A stretch of 64,000 nucleotides of DNA from Tubulanus polymorphus. Taxonomy: Eukaryota; Nemertea; Palaeonemertea; Tubulaniformes; Tubulanidae. This document shows positions 35,701-50,700 of this stretch, piece after piece (position 1 is the first letter of the stretch; each line of letters opens with the position of its first letter). The notes below the pieces were generated by a model. The model saw only the letters and a list, made by a program, of their open reading frames with translations. It did not search any database and had not been told where the DNA came from. The stretch lies in contig NC_134025.1 of the NCBI RefSeq assembly GCF_964204645.1, positions 23,032,001-23,096,000 on the forward strand, read 5' to 3'. The position numbers were made by a program, and so were the translations under genes.

Positions 35701-38700
35701 TGTCCATGGTCACACATAAACACCTTCCAAGTAAATCCCAAAATGGCCTCAAAGGCTATGGGTACATAAAACAATTTGAGATATTTGAAGAATAAATCAA
35801 ATGTTCGTGTAAACAGAACTTGGTAATTTATGCACAGTTTTGTTTGACGCAAAATCTTGGAAACCTATTAATATGGCGATATAGCCAAAATCAATGCTTG
35901 AGATATCAGAATTTGGCATACACAAATAGAAATGTTTTAAAAAGAAATTTGTTCAATTAAGGTGTAGTAAATAACAAAACATCTTTAAGAACCACAGCCA
36001 TAAGATCAAGGCATTGGTTTTTGAGAAATAGTGGTATGAAAATACATACTGATAATCAGAGATATCATATTATCATATTGATTTTACGGAATCAACATTT
36101 CAGCAAATATATTCAATCTCGAGCAAGTTCCTTCCCCCCCCCCCCCGCATATGCTAAGCTTAAACAGATGATGACTTTGCCGTTGTCGAGTCTATACAGT
36201 ACGGCGACCACCCAATCTGCATCAAATTCAGTCAATACAATCATTTGGTTAGTCAGACATGGGACTCATCTGATTCGCATTAGCGCGAGACCTCCGAGGA
36301 TTTATGAACGTCCATGATTGTCAGTATTTCAAACCAAACTTCCTATGTACGTCGAAAACCACTTATAACGTACTTATAACGATTTATAAAAGCAAATAAG
36401 AAGGAAGCAATTTTCTCTCAAATGCAATATTTCACTTTTTCAATACATCATTTGGAAGGTCTTTGTCGCATTACTAGTTTTTTTGTAATCATATTGTCAC
36501 GTTAAAGCTGTATAAGAAAGGATCAGACATGTCAGGTAACTTAAACTTTCTCCATTCTTAACCCCGATTTGTATTTCCAATTCACTAAACTAAGTGACAA
36601 TCTTCATTTAGATATGTCGTCAACATAACGATGGTCTCAACTCAAGACGCATAGTTAACCAGTATACTTCGAGTCGAGTCACATCGAAACGTCTATGCAA
36701 CACACAACTTTTGGGAGCAGTAATACATGACGAACATCTTATATTCAACGAATTGGTCTCATCACCGAGGTCTCCAAACACACGCGATAAAGCCTACCTT
36801 TTATTTCATTTGCGAATAAATCCAAACTGTTCGTTTGTCACGGCGCAGACGACGAGAGAGAAGCTTATTGATCGGCGGAGCGGGTCATTCCTGATGATGT
36901 ACTACACCCTGTCACAAATACATTGCCGGGCGATGCAACTACCTCCAGCATCCTTTGTTACCATGGCAACAAGCGAGCGAACCAACGCGCACTGCGCTGG
37001 GCGGCTGCGATGGAATATTAATAGCATTTCACATTGAAAATCATAGATTGAAGGGAGAAAATGGGTAGCCCTGATAGCTGTACCCATTTCCTCATCACAG
37101 GAACATATGTCTTTGTATCTAAATTGCGTAATTGTCTAGCCCGAAGATAATCATCTTTCTAATCATGGAGAAATCAGATAAGTATTGTATAATAGGGTGA
37201 ATAAAGAGCCCGGTCATTTAATTAACCTGTATACATAGATATCTACCAACGAAGGGAGAAACAAAAATAGCTCGTACTGTAATTTTGTAATTTCATCATA
37301 TATGAAATGGACCGCGAATCTCAAGAATGGCATAAGAAATTATCCTTTGCTTCCCTTCTTCAAAGATACAGGATTGCCTACAGGATTATGCGGGGCATTA
37401 TAGGGGTTGTAAAACTATCCAAGCTCCAGCCCTAAATCCACCCTTAAGTAAACTTAAAATTTGAAAAATTCTAAAAGCTTCTAAAAAAAAATTTGGAATG
37501 GCCAAATATGGCAATCTATATAAAAAGGAATTTTTCGTAAATATGAAGAGATAATCTAAGCTAATGCAATGACCACTGGCACTGTTAGTGCAGACGCACA
37601 CAAATATGCGTTTTATGTAACTATTCCGGGAATATCGATAACGAAGTCCCTTAAAGCCGTACAAAGTGTTCCGTCAGGAAATACCGGTACATGCCGATTG
37701 TGGCCGAGCACTTAGGTGGATAACGTCGGGAAAAAGTCGTCTCGTCTTACGGGAGCTTCGTCGTCGATTGCAAAATAACCATGACTATTTACCCCCTACT
37801 CGGCGCATCGAGTAGCCGGTAAATAGGGCGAAGTAGGGAAATTAACTTGTCGCCACTTATCAAACATCGCCCAAGACAGCTCTTGACATTCAAGAACTAA
37901 TCATCTGTCATGAAAACCGCGCTCGGCGTCGTGACAAGACGAGGAATATTCGAGAATAGTCATAATCTAGCGTCAAATCTACATTTTAGTCTTGTGTTAC
38001 GGATTCTTGAATTGTTCCGATACCTACAGGTGGACTATCAAACCTTGATAGCCAGTTTTAGATACTAGTTTAAGCTAAACTTCAGGCTTCAACTGTCTAT
38101 TGAGAAAATGCTACACTGTAACTGTAGCGATGACAAATTTTCGACAGTTCAGGTCAATTAGGTCAGTCATTTTAGTACATATACATGTTTAGTAATAGCA
38201 TTGACTCTTCATTTTAGAGTCCATGGTCATAGTCCACAACCATGCAGCGCTACCAGGTATGTTAAGGTCACCATTAGTTCCGAGATGAGATTGTTGATCG
38301 AAAAACAAAATGGCAGCTTTTTCAATCGCAGGAAATTAGGGTTTGAGGGCCCTTGTCCATTAACTATACATCTAATTAAGGCAGAAACACTGCACTGTTG
38401 CAAAGGCAGCGGGAAGCTTGTATCTAATTATAATCATGCGTATGATAAGAGAATTAGTGAAGTACTAGCGTGCGGAATTCCTTCCAAGTCGACTCAAAAA
38501 CGATCAAGGGAAAATCTGTCAACCACCGAGACTGGGATTGAGCCACAAACCTCTCGCTTGCCAGGCAATTGCTCTACAAGTTGAGCCTAAGGTTAGGGTA
38601 TAAAGGTCCAGATATCACCATAAAGCTTTAAGACATTACTTGAGAAACTCTAATGAGCAAACAGAACCTGTGTACGTAGATACCGGGTATACTGAAATAT

Positions 38701-41700
38701 TTTCTAATGAAATTTTTGTTATTTCCAATCACCGATATTCCCCTCAAGTGACAGGCCACCGTATTATTATCTGCCGTATTGCTTGAGGGAAATTAATCGC
38801 TGATCAGAATTTCGGCTTCAATGAACATTCGTGGCTGAAGTCGATGCTTTGATCAGCGGTTATAGCAGTATTACCGAGTGCGTACCCATATAACACATAG
38901 AGAGACAATTCAATCAAAGATGGATTCCACGATGAACTATTGATACGAACTATTTTCAAAATCCTGCCAAAATGCAGATTCACAAAAAGAGATGTCTAAT
39001 CTTCATCTGAGTATCAATTATTTACTGAGAAACAGACTATTTACATCATAATCGACAAGCAATACATCTCTGATGTCCAATGATATGATGACAACAAAAT
39101 AATATACTAAATACTAAATACGATTGTCATTGTCACGAAATTTATATAGCACATGCTCTGGCTTACGTACGTAATTCGGAGGGAATTGGGAAACAGATCA
39201 GAAATACGAAGGTCTACCGATAATAGTAGTTTTATTTTGACGAGTGGGATCGTTTAGAAGTGAAAGTCAACCGAGGAAATTCTAGAAATGGACATTAAAT
39301 TGGTAACCATCAAGGTGTCTCTTTACAGATTGGATTGGCATGCAGTTTACAGAAATGTAACGCTATTATTAGGGGCAAAATATGAAGGCATCGGAGCTCG
39401 CAGCAGAACCATAATACGAAACAACAAAACTTTTCATCAAATGGAACATAGAAAAAAAAATTAACACAAAGCTTCGAATTAATGTTGATAGCAAATATAA
39501 CAATATTAATAGTTAGTAAGCTACGGAAGTGATAAGAGCCTCCAGTTGTCGCGTTCCAGCTCAACAAGTTGCCATATTTATATTGACAAATCACGATAAG
39601 TCGACATGAATATGTCGACATATCGTGATGTTTAATGTCTATTTCAACCTGACTTGAGAGCATACCGGGTGGCTCGCTCATTTTTGGTAGTACATACCTG
39701 ATAAAGGTCTTAGTAGGACCAGAAAGGACTGGCAGTAGACCTAAATCATCATTTCAATAAAGACCTTTTGGATATCCTTCAATACAGTTTCAAATGGATT
39801 AAAAAAATGATGATTTAGGTCGACTGCCTGTCCTTTCTGGTCCTACTAAGACCTTTATCAGGTATGTACTGCCAAAAATGAGCGAGCTAGGCCACCCGGA
39901 ATGCTCTCAAGTCAGGTTGAAATAGACATTAGACAACATATTTTGTTTTCTCGACCATTTTCCTTGAAACTCATAATTCTGGCATCAAATCTGTCGTCAA
40001 ATGACTTGTCACGTGGAAAACGGACGACAAAGCGAAATTTGTCGTCAAAATGTCACGATATGTCGCCATATTCATGTCGACTTGACGCGATATGTTGACA
40101 TAAGTATGGCGACTTGTCGAGTTGGAACGCGACAACTGGAGGCCCCTTATTGCTTCCGTAGTAAGCACAAACCATCACCGAAAAAACATGACAATGAAGA
40201 AGTTTACAGACGGGATGAAGAAAAAGAAGTGAAATGAATAAAACAAAAAGCATTAATATGATTATTATTAGTTTCGAGACGGGTGAACGATTTAGGACGA
40301 GAAGAAACGTCGGAAAGCAAAGCCAAATACGGAGTTAGTATATTTAAACATACACCAATAACGAAATGGACTTTACCTAGCTGTCATTGGGCAGTCCAGG
40401 AGTGTGCGTCTGGACTCGTAACTGACTCTGAAGTAAACAAGAATATCATTCATTTTTACATAATAATACGATTATTCGACACAAAAACGTTGAACAGTAA
40501 ACAGCATCTCGATTTCATCCAGATATTCGCCTCATAATACTCGCGAATAAACTCGTTTAAATCAGTACAATACGTGTACTAAAAAAAAAAACAACAAAAA
40601 AACACGAGATACGTTTAGATAACGGATCATCATCGGAGTTGGTCAGACGATAAAATGACAATAAGCATTCGTAATTTGTAATTCATAATCGTGATACGTT
40701 TTAGCAGCGAGCCAAAAGCGTAGGAGGATATGTATACGCATGAATTATCGGAAACGCTCAGGACTGTTCGATTATGAGTTATACATATTCAGTACATAAT
40801 TGAAATATATCAATTATTCACGTTACAGTAATGTACTTACTTGAATGAGTGGGGATTTCATAGTTATTACTTATGTGTATCAATCTAGATCACTGATTAT
40901 GTATTATTCACATTTGCGCATTGTTTTAATAAAGCCCTGAAAATTTTACTCGCATTTCAGGTAAAATTCGTAGAAATATATGAAAATTCCTTATTGAACC
41001 AAGGAGTTAACTCGATTAAGTTAACGCCGCCGGTTTAAGTTAAAACGAGCCCGTTCTTTTTTTTGTCAGCACGAGAATTACACTAAGGCTAAACATAATC
41101 CTATAGAAATCAGAACACTACAAACGAATCGTATATTGATACCTGATAGCTAAAAAAACGAAAACAAATGGGAAAAAATTAATAATTAACCGACAAAAAG
41201 TCAAAAAGGAAAGCGGAACAAGGAGGCAGACGCATTCATAATGCCATATATTCATCATTGATATTTGAACCTTTAAGGTCGAAAACTGCTCGTCCCTAAA
41301 TGAAACTTAAGGCCAGAAAAATGTGCAGAAAAGATTCGTCAAGATTTTCCGGTTCACTTGTCCCCCAATAATGATGATAAAATTTCAAGAAAAGCAGTAC
41401 AGAAATAAGTGCTAGATGATGAGCACGTATTCCCCTTCCCCCACGATATCCTCGGAGGAAGAGCTCATGTCATTCGCCCACTCAAGGTTTTTTCCTTTTT
41501 GTCAAAACGTTATAAACTCTTTTTACCTTGCACTTAATCAACAGTATAACTGAAAAATTTTTGATCATTTCTTATACATTTTATGTTCCAGTATCGCCTC
41601 GTTCAAACCTAAGCAGTTGTACAATTCGCCTGGACCCAGTTGATGAAAAGTTTGTTGAAGAACTTAACCAGTGGATAGTTGACGGTGACCATTAAGCCAC

Positions 41701-44700
41701 GCCCACAACGCAAGAAAACTCAGAATCGAACACGTGCGATCCTGGAAACAGTGTTTCCCGAAACCATGTTTCTCACACGCACACGACACAGGGAAACACT
41801 CGGAAACATGTTTTTGTCTCCTGTTTCCATGTTTCCCTGTGTCATGCGCGCGTCATCGTATTACGTTCAACTGACTTTTGAGCCCCTGATGTCTAAGAGA
41901 AGATAAGACTCATCACGTTTGATCTTACGCACAGCTTTCACCTGCTCGAGTATAATTCCTATATAAGCTTAGCATACGTACCTTAAAAGACAGGCCTGAA
42001 TGATACGCCACGGCAGCAACGACATACATCATCGTCGTCGTCGTCGTATCTATTCTAACCATTTGAAGCCGAAGGGTAACTAACGCAGTGGATACGGCTG
42101 CGACAGCATCTACAGCCACACCGATCAATTCTGCGCGGTGCAATCGATAACAAACGCTTCTCGCAAAATTCATCAATCAATATACCCACATCTATATTTA
42201 TATATATATTTACAAAGTTCACTCTCGTCGCAATCTGACAAATAAACTGACAAGAGAAGATTCTTCGCAGCTAGCGTCGAATATAGATTGCGTCTACATC
42301 CGCGGCGCATCTGAAAACAACATCCACAAAATTACCATATTCCGTCCGTTCGTCCGTGATATATTTGATCATTCAATTCACCTTTGTAATCAAGATGGCC
42401 ACCGATCAGTCACAACGCGCCATTAATCGCGCCAATAAGCATCGCGAATAATGATCGAAAAAACAATAACTACACGCCATCAATCGGATGACAAGCTATT
42501 CTTATTGATAACATTTTTTTAGAGAGAAAAAAAATTCACCATTACGATCAATTGAGAATGGGGTACACGTACCCGCAGTGCTACTGTGGCAATCGAGGAT
42601 TCCACGTATGGCAGGCGAGGATCCACCAGGTGTCGCTAGTAGATCGTTGGTTGTCCGCGTTCAATTTCTTTCTACATTTTGATTAAATCTGAACGAACTT
42701 TTCTCCTAAATGAATCAATTATTTATGAAAACTATATCCAAATCTGATAAGGAGGATGAAAGTATCTCATATTTTGTGAGTCCTGTGATAGTACGGTACC
42801 TAGGCCTATATGGATTCACGAGTCTAAAAATCTAGTTCAAAGATAATCGAAAATGAACTGATGTTGACAACGAACAACCTACTGCTCGTAACGCCATCTG
42901 GCGCGATAACTGGTTTTGCAGGTACCCCATTGCGATCAACTTAATTTCAAACGTGACAAGAAGCTAGAATGAAAGTTATGAAATACTCCATCGATTTCTT
43001 TATCTACAATCACAGCGAACAGTCAGACTCAGATCTGGTCCACTTATAAGCGCATGAAGCCAAATTTCATCGATGGTATAACATGTTTTATGTTAGAGAG
43101 GTATCTTTTTTCTAAATATTGGCTAACATCTTTCCAAACTAGCTCCGACAATTCGCGATAATAATATTGAGTACCGGATTTACTTGTATATCGGATATCA
43201 ATAATCTAGTTTCGCTGTAACATTTGACCGGTTCATGTAACTGTCCTCATATTTCATATCCATACACGATAGCAAATCAGTCGCGACGAGGACACACTGT
43301 TGATGCTAGCAGAAGATCACGTGCTGAGAGGTCTCCACCGTACGTGAAATCTAACGACCCCTGATTAAACGCATTAAACTTGTTCGCCATCTATACTCAA
43401 GAGCGATTACTAGCCTGCCTGTACGTTGAAGGGACACATAACTATGACCTGAACACCCCGAACTCTTTATATACATGTCTGGTTTAGATAATAGCGCTGT
43501 GAACTTAATCTAAGATTTTTGTACCTTTGTATGAGTTTATTTAAGACTGACAGCTATAGTCTCGAATGTTTAAAAGCCGATTTTCTTACATTGTCTATGA
43601 GTCGCCCAAAAATGACAGGGATAAAACGAACAAAAAAATTCCAAAGTTTTTCATTTCGAAGAACACGCATTTTTGCGAGGTGTACATGCGTTCGTATACG
43701 GCCGAACTAGGATTCAATCTAGTATGGCGCATCAATCAATATTGAAAAAATCAGCCAACATGTAGAATAAAGTATCACCAACTGATGAGAATCTTTGACC
43801 AAGATTTTGATATTCGATTCCCTACACCTCCCCGCAATATGTAATACGCTGACATTGAAAATTATTTTGAAGCGTTTCAAAACCGATAGCGCCAATTGGT
43901 ACACTACCATCTCTTTTAGAAGAACATTCATCGTTTCCGATATGAATGCAACGGTTCGTTCCATTAATATCGATCAAGGTTATTCTTCAATGGCACTGCG
44001 GTTATCGAATTGATTCGGCTGTCCGCGTATAGTAGGCCTAAATACACGAGTATATGCGCGGCCACCGCGCAGTCAGTTTCGAAGAGGGCAGCAGCTTACT
44101 AAACCAATCAGTAAAGCTATTAACTGGCATCGATTTCTCGCCGTATCAATCGGATCAATGTATCCTCGTCCAGGGCGCGATATAATGTTCTATCAGCCGG
44201 AGTATGGTAGCCTCCACAGTTCATAGTCGTTGCCTTTACACGGCAAGCATAGGACACCGCGGCGGCTTCCTGCGAGCGAAACGAACTTTGATTACTGCAC
44301 TGAATGCATCGTGCTACGAGTTAATCGCGAGAGTTTACCAGATTTTTTTTCGCCGATCGGCTGAAATTCCGTTTCAAACGGTTCGGCATTATTTTTTTCC
44401 CATAAATTATGCACGAATTCTGATTCAGCTCACTTGCACTTCGACTGCACACGTGTGCGCGGTATCAGATTTTCCGATAGTGAATTGGTCGGAAGAAAAA
44501 CTTTTTCAATAATTTCTAAACACTTAGCAGGTCTCTCATAAATCATGCAGGCAATTGACTATGTACAGCACTCAGATACAATATTCCAATTTCGACAATT
44601 ATTCATTACACGGATTCTATAATGAATTAATTTGCAAAAATGAATGAATTACTTAACGATCTTTTACCCTACTAATACAAGAATGTAGTAGATAACAGTT

Positions 44701-47700
44701 ACAGATAAAACCACCTCTGGGTTTTAAATTTTGAACTAATGTACAAAATCAATTTTTCACTTATACCAAATTCCATAGAGTTGAAACTGTTCTATAGCTG
44801 TATTAACACTAGCTATGTTATTTGGAATGGTCTAATTTTGGCCCGTTCCATAAGCATAGCGAGAAGTCATTTCCAAATTGGTCTATTACATTTTTTTGGA
44901 CCGAAAAGAACGATCAAGGTCCATTCTAAATTTTGGAACGGACTAAATCTGCATGTGTATGGACAGAAACTACTAACGTGTAACGTACTAACTAGTAGCG
45001 TGCGCTCTCTGATTTGATCCTTCCCAAATTCGGCGCGTTCCAAACACGGACCCAGCAGTCTGATTTGGCCCATTCCAAATTTGGTACGTTCCAGGTACAG
45101 ACCCATTTAGAAAGGTCGAGCTGGTGATAATGTGAACCTGCCTTATAAACTCAGCGTAGCTCTTATAGGTTGAAATGTTGCTGGTCGAAAATTTGCTTAT
45201 ATAAGGCAGCTGCAGTATAATTGTTGATTACTTGACTGCAACTGTCGCTGGGGACAAAATCACTTTATAATGTCGTAATTACGGGGGTAAGACGACACGC
45301 GATTAGAATGCAAAGTTGAATTCTTTATACTCTTTCGCGCTCCGTTTGAGCGCGAGTACGTGAATAAATCGGAAACGGGAGACCTAATCCAAAGATCGCC
45401 GTCTTCGGCAGTTATTATGATGTATCGCGAATCAATAAGCAGTCGGTAAGACGGATATATACCGCCGACATACGAGAGCTCGATATCTACGCTACATACA
45501 CAGTGACAGCGTTCAACTCGTCGTACCGATTCCTACACGAGAGGAGGCTAGTCATCCGAATTCATAGCTCGAATTCATAGCTCGCAATATATCTCGGCTA
45601 GATAAACAGAGAATAAGGAAGACATTTTTGGGCATCGATTATTCGGAATGCTCCATCACTCTACTCGATAATAGCAGCCTTTTTCGTGCGCAGCGTCGAT
45701 ATTAAAAATTCGTCTGCGCTGAAATTTTTCTACGTTTCACGTGTTTCGCATTGTGGTGTGCGCGGCTGTACGATGAGAAACGAACCGTTCCTCTCTCTCT
45801 TGGGAAAGAATGCAGTTATTCGTATATTCCAAGAATTGTAACGAAACCGAGATCTTCGCTGAAACAAGCAATTTACGTATCCCGCACATGTATGAAACTG
45901 AACCGAAACAACGTTCCTACCGAGATGCTCAATTTAATGCCTGTCCTCTCTAGAGCAAGATAAATCGAAATCTGATTTGAACAGTATAAACCCGTAATTA
46001 AATTTCTGCTCTTGATTTAGATTATGCGATAGAAAGTGAAAGAGCTAAATGCAACTGCCGATCAAGGCGCCCCCTAATCAATCATGAAATTGCCCTCAGT
46101 AATTGGGATGACCAATTGCTGATCGGCCCAGCGCCTGATAAGATGGTAAGATGCTTCAAACATGGAATGAATTACCGGACACTATATCTATGTCATTTTG
46201 GTACAGGTAGTACTAGAGAAATAATGAGACTTTAGCCACCATCACACGGAGGTCAAACGGGTCAAATTGGCATGGATGAGGCCCGAGTCAAATTTGGCCC
46301 GTGGCTTATTAGACAGCGTGTTCACGCATAAACCACTCACTCGATAAACAATGCAAAGTGAGTCACTTATGGAACCAATTGCAATTCACACGCAATTATT
46401 TGACCCGTGCTAAAATTTGGCCCTGATCTAACGTTTTTGGTTTGGCCAAATTTGGCCCAGGCCAAACAGACACAGGCCCATTTGGCACCCGTGTGAACAG
46501 TTGTTGCATGCCAAATACGCTCATGTGATCGCAGCTTTTTTCCTGCACTTAAACCAAACCAAAAATGCATCTGAACGGGATCTCGAACTCATTAACGAAT
46601 CATAACGTTTTTGATCTCAAAAGATACCACGGCGAACAAAGCAACTATCATATAACTACACATATAACCTTTAAACTGCTATTTTTAGGCTCGTTGGATG
46701 AAACCAAATCAATATGCACCGCAGAAAGTACTGATTGATCTCGTCTGTAACGGTTTTCTGTATTGTTATGAGGCACGTATCCTCCTCGATATTGACGAAA
46801 CGATTCCAAAAACAATTCTTTTACTTCCGTCCGTCGGTATGGATGGTTTTTCGTACAAACACGCAATGGAGTCAATTCTCTCCAGCACTCTACAGTTTTC
46901 CGGTTTGTTGCGTAATTAGATATGTTTAAAGTCAATCTTCGTGTCGATTTTAACCGATCCGTACGTTCATGTAAAAAATTTACTGGTTCGTAAAAAAATA
47001 AACAGAGGAAATGACGAAAAATGAAAACACAAATCATACATATATATATGTACAGTAAACCTTGTGTAGTTGGATCTTCAGACTTAGAAAATATCCTCAG
47101 ACTTAGAAAAATACCATTTCCCAATTGTAAAATCTGACTAAGGAATATAAATTTCAGAAAGGAAAAATCGGGACCATCAATATTTAAGCGATAATCCAAC
47201 TTTGGCCAATCTGACTAATGCAAGGTTAACTGTAGAAGCTATAAACGCCTTGAAGAGAAATTTGAACAAAATTATAACCACCCAATATTACGATACCTAA
47301 TAATACTATACTGAGTGCCATTTTCACAACATTGATTTGTATTGAATCCAGCAAAATCGATCTACCAATCTACTGCGTATCTATTTCATGGAAAACCTAT
47401 TCCGGTATCTTAAACCGGAGTTGGCCATCTGACCTAGCTCTATAGAATGGAAAACATCGACTAGATACTCCATAAATTTTTGGATTCATGGCAAGTTCAA
47501 AGATTGAAAATGTTCATTAATACATTAGTAATCAAATCATTGGGACCACCACTGATATTTCGGGTGCGGAACTAGACGGCAGTAACACCAGAGGCACGTG
47601 CAACCATCGTGGAAGTTTTGTGCCCTTGGCCTCGCCTGGAAATTGCAGAAAAAGCGGTAAATTTCAAACTTTTATGCAGTTTGTCGAGGACTATGCCCTA

Positions 47701-50700
47701 AGTTTAACGTTTCGCTACCCGCTTCAGTTGTTGGTGGATCCGCTACTGATATTCATACGCTTGCACAGTCGAGCGAAGTGCAGTACGGTTAAATCATATA
47801 TGGTAATTAGATTATTGGTGACACGAATAAGCAATTAACGAACAATTGATGATAGCAATGCTTTTAATGAGAAACACCTTCACGGTTAATGCAGCGTGTA
47901 GTCATCAGAGAGCGAGGAGAGAGATCATCAACAACACGAGCGTAAAAAACAATATCGTACGTACAACGACGCGACGAAGCGCCGAAAATCTAGCCGCCGC
48001 TCTCTAATACTGCCACGGCGTTTAACGCGTGAACGCGCTAAACATCGAATGGGTTAGCGATTAATACTACGAGGGAATCAAGCGGGTTACGTATTAGTCA
48101 GGATAATTTTCGCGACGAAATCCCACCGCGCCCCACGAGACAAAGGTCGATTTACGAGTAGTAGATACCCACGAGACAGCTGTATGAACCGATTATATCT
48201 ATAAGCGGTTTTAAAGCCCAAAGTACACGGCAAAGAAAAACTGGATGAAAAACGTTTTCGATGTTTTTTCCTTATGTCATGTGCAGTGAAAATAAAAAAA
48301 TCGAAAAACGCCGAACAGATAAAAACATTTTTTGTCCCGTGTGCGGTGGATGTTTTGTGTTTCGCAAAACATCGGCAGCCGAATAACCAATAAACGAGCA
48401 TCACTGCATCACATGACATAAGACAAAAATGATGCGAATTACTGAGTTTATTGTTGCATCATGGTTTTTTCTATGTATTTTCATTCAGGGTCCCTACAGA
48501 TCAATCATTACAGAATTCAAGGACTTTTCAAGAAGAAAATTCAAGAAGAAAAAATCGGGAAACGATTTAATACAGTGTGTGTATAATAATAAGACCTAAA
48601 ACCTAACAATTTTCTAATTGCCAATTTCTCAAAATTCAAGGAGTTTTCAAGGACTTTTGGGTATTTTGCTCAAATTCAAGGATATTCAAGGACCTTGAAA
48701 CACATTTTTGGTTTAGGAGTTTTCAAGCAATCGAGCAGTCGTAGGAACCCTGTCATTATACCGTGTGCATTACAAGTTTTATCACCTTGACTCAACCCAT
48801 TTTGTGAAAAATGTGTTTTCTTTTTGTTTCGATGAAACAAACGTTTTACTGTGTACGCCGGGGCTTTACAATACATGTACCGTATTACTCGGAGGGTAGT
48901 AGAACACTCACCTTGCAATGTTTGAGCATTGATATAAAACGGCGAAAACGGATCCTCGCTCGAATCTCGAATTTTTGGCGCACCGAATTCGGCGAAAACG
49001 TCGTCAAAACACGACGATGACGACCGCCGCTCGTGTTGATCATTACTATCGACGTCGTCCGCTTCGTAATCGAACGTCTCCCACGAATGTAGTCTCGACT
49101 GTTCGCCGCTGCTACCGACGCTCGATTGGGAAGACACCTTATCTCTTGGAACGAGAACCTTTTTCGGCGATGGCATAGATTTATCGACGACGTCCGTCTG
49201 TTGCGTAACGATCGCCGCCTTGCTGTGCGAGAACAAGTTTTCCTCGTTGAAATGGAACCACGCATCTTCGTTCGCCACTTTCGGAGTCTTGCGCGGACTT
49301 TTCTGTCGCGAGTCAAACTCGTCGCCTGGTAAAACGATTTTGATTTTGTCGGTCGACGGCGATTTCTCCGGCGGTTCGTTCAGCACGTAGTCGTCCATCG
49401 TGGCTAGATTGATCGGGGTCGTACTGCGCGGCCGGGCGACGGCTTTCGCCTCGAAGTGGTAGCGCACTTCCCGCTGCGCTTTTTCCCAATCCGGATTCCA
49501 TTCGAGGTTATGATCGTCCGATTTAGAATCACTCGTCGTATTATTTTGTTCGCTGGCCGCGATGACGCTTTCGATATTGCTTAAAATATCCTCGGTATTC
49601 GCGTCGTCGATTTCCTCGTAGATCAACTGCGTCGCTTCGCGATCCGATTCCATATCCGTACCGTAAACCTGCGCCTTCTCCATCGGTTCGCCGTGGTGAG
49701 ACTTGTCGTGCTTCGAGCCGAACCAACCCAACGACATACCCGACTTTCCGGTATCCTTCTTATCAGATTTGATGAATTTATCGAAGATCGTTTTCCTTGG
49801 TGGAACTGAAGGCGGCGGCGGGTCTTCTTCTTCGGAGGGTGTCGTAATTAATGGCACGTGTTTGACGTCGGTTTTCTTGATTTTGATTTTCGACGGCAGT
49901 GGAGATTTCGACTTGAATTTCCGAGGCGGAACCGGCGGTTTCACCTCGTCGCCGTCGCTGCTATCGTCGTCGACAATTGTGACGATGGGAATTTGCTGCC
50001 TAGTACGCGTCAAGTCAATTTCCACCTGAGGAGATGCATGCTGCCTACTACTATCACAAGGAGAAGCTACAAGGGTTGTATTAGTGGATTGCCTAGATTC
50101 GTTATTAACAGTATTAGTGTCAGATCTTATCATAACAGTTTGACCATCAACTGAAGTACCGATATCATCAGATTGTGCAACTGACTCGACAACCGGCGTA
50201 TCGTCTTCATCAGTTTCTGACGATAAAGGTCCCGAACTATCCCAAATGGTAACACTATGATTAGGGCGTTCCGTCGCTACATTCCCATAGGATACCTCTA
50301 CTTCAATAGGGTATGCTACGAATTCGCTAGCGAGTTTGACGGTATCGACGCTAGCGGTATCGCTAAAACTCACTTGACTGGCGCTGTCTCCGGCTTCGGA
50401 TACGTCGATATTCGAGGCTTCGCAGTCATTATCCGAGTACTCAACCGATGCGGAAATATCTGAACCACCGAGCTGAGCATCGTCTACTTGACTTCGGCGC
50501 TGTCGGTCATCTTCGTTAAGCAATCCGGCTATGTTTTCGGGAATGGAATCGATATGACGACTTCTGGCGAGCGGGGGCCGTTCTCGATCAGGGCTGTGCT
50601 TCTCTTTGATATCGACGCTGCCCTGGCGACAATACTCTGTATCTTGTCGCTCGAGGAACGGCTGCTCTCGGATAGAATCCGCGCGCACTAGGAATAAATC

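Larger units (their letters stand above)
31600..48911. other. 17.3-kb stoned intron
   Basis: The intron separating the long first coding exon from the stonin-domain exon. It holds most of the repeats of the window: two copies of a GGCCAAATTTGG-rich element (about 31977-32224 and 46236-46536), nested fold-backs (39538-40143), a tRNA-derived SINE (38520-38586), a palindromic GTTTCC element (about 41735-41860), a Tc/pogo-like MITE (47053-47232) and a nested MITE block (48210-48870). Two weak coding candidates (33287-33703 minus; 41592-41695 plus) are listed separately. Internal promoters or alternative first exons of stoned are possible; an AAGATGGCCACC motif at 42393-42404 is YY1-like. Confidence 0.6.

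Noticed and set aside
38201-38584. 127-codon plus-strand ORF
   Set aside because: Its 3' part reads antisense through the tRNA-derived SINE head and the rest has no similarity.
44739-45106. Overlapping ORFs on both strands
   Set aside because: Both are produced by the GGCCAAATTTGG-type fold-back repeat.
46648-47199. 183-codon minus-strand ORF
   Set aside because: Its first part lies in the inverted-repeat element 47053-47232, composition is unlike neighbouring exons, and no splice or family support was found.
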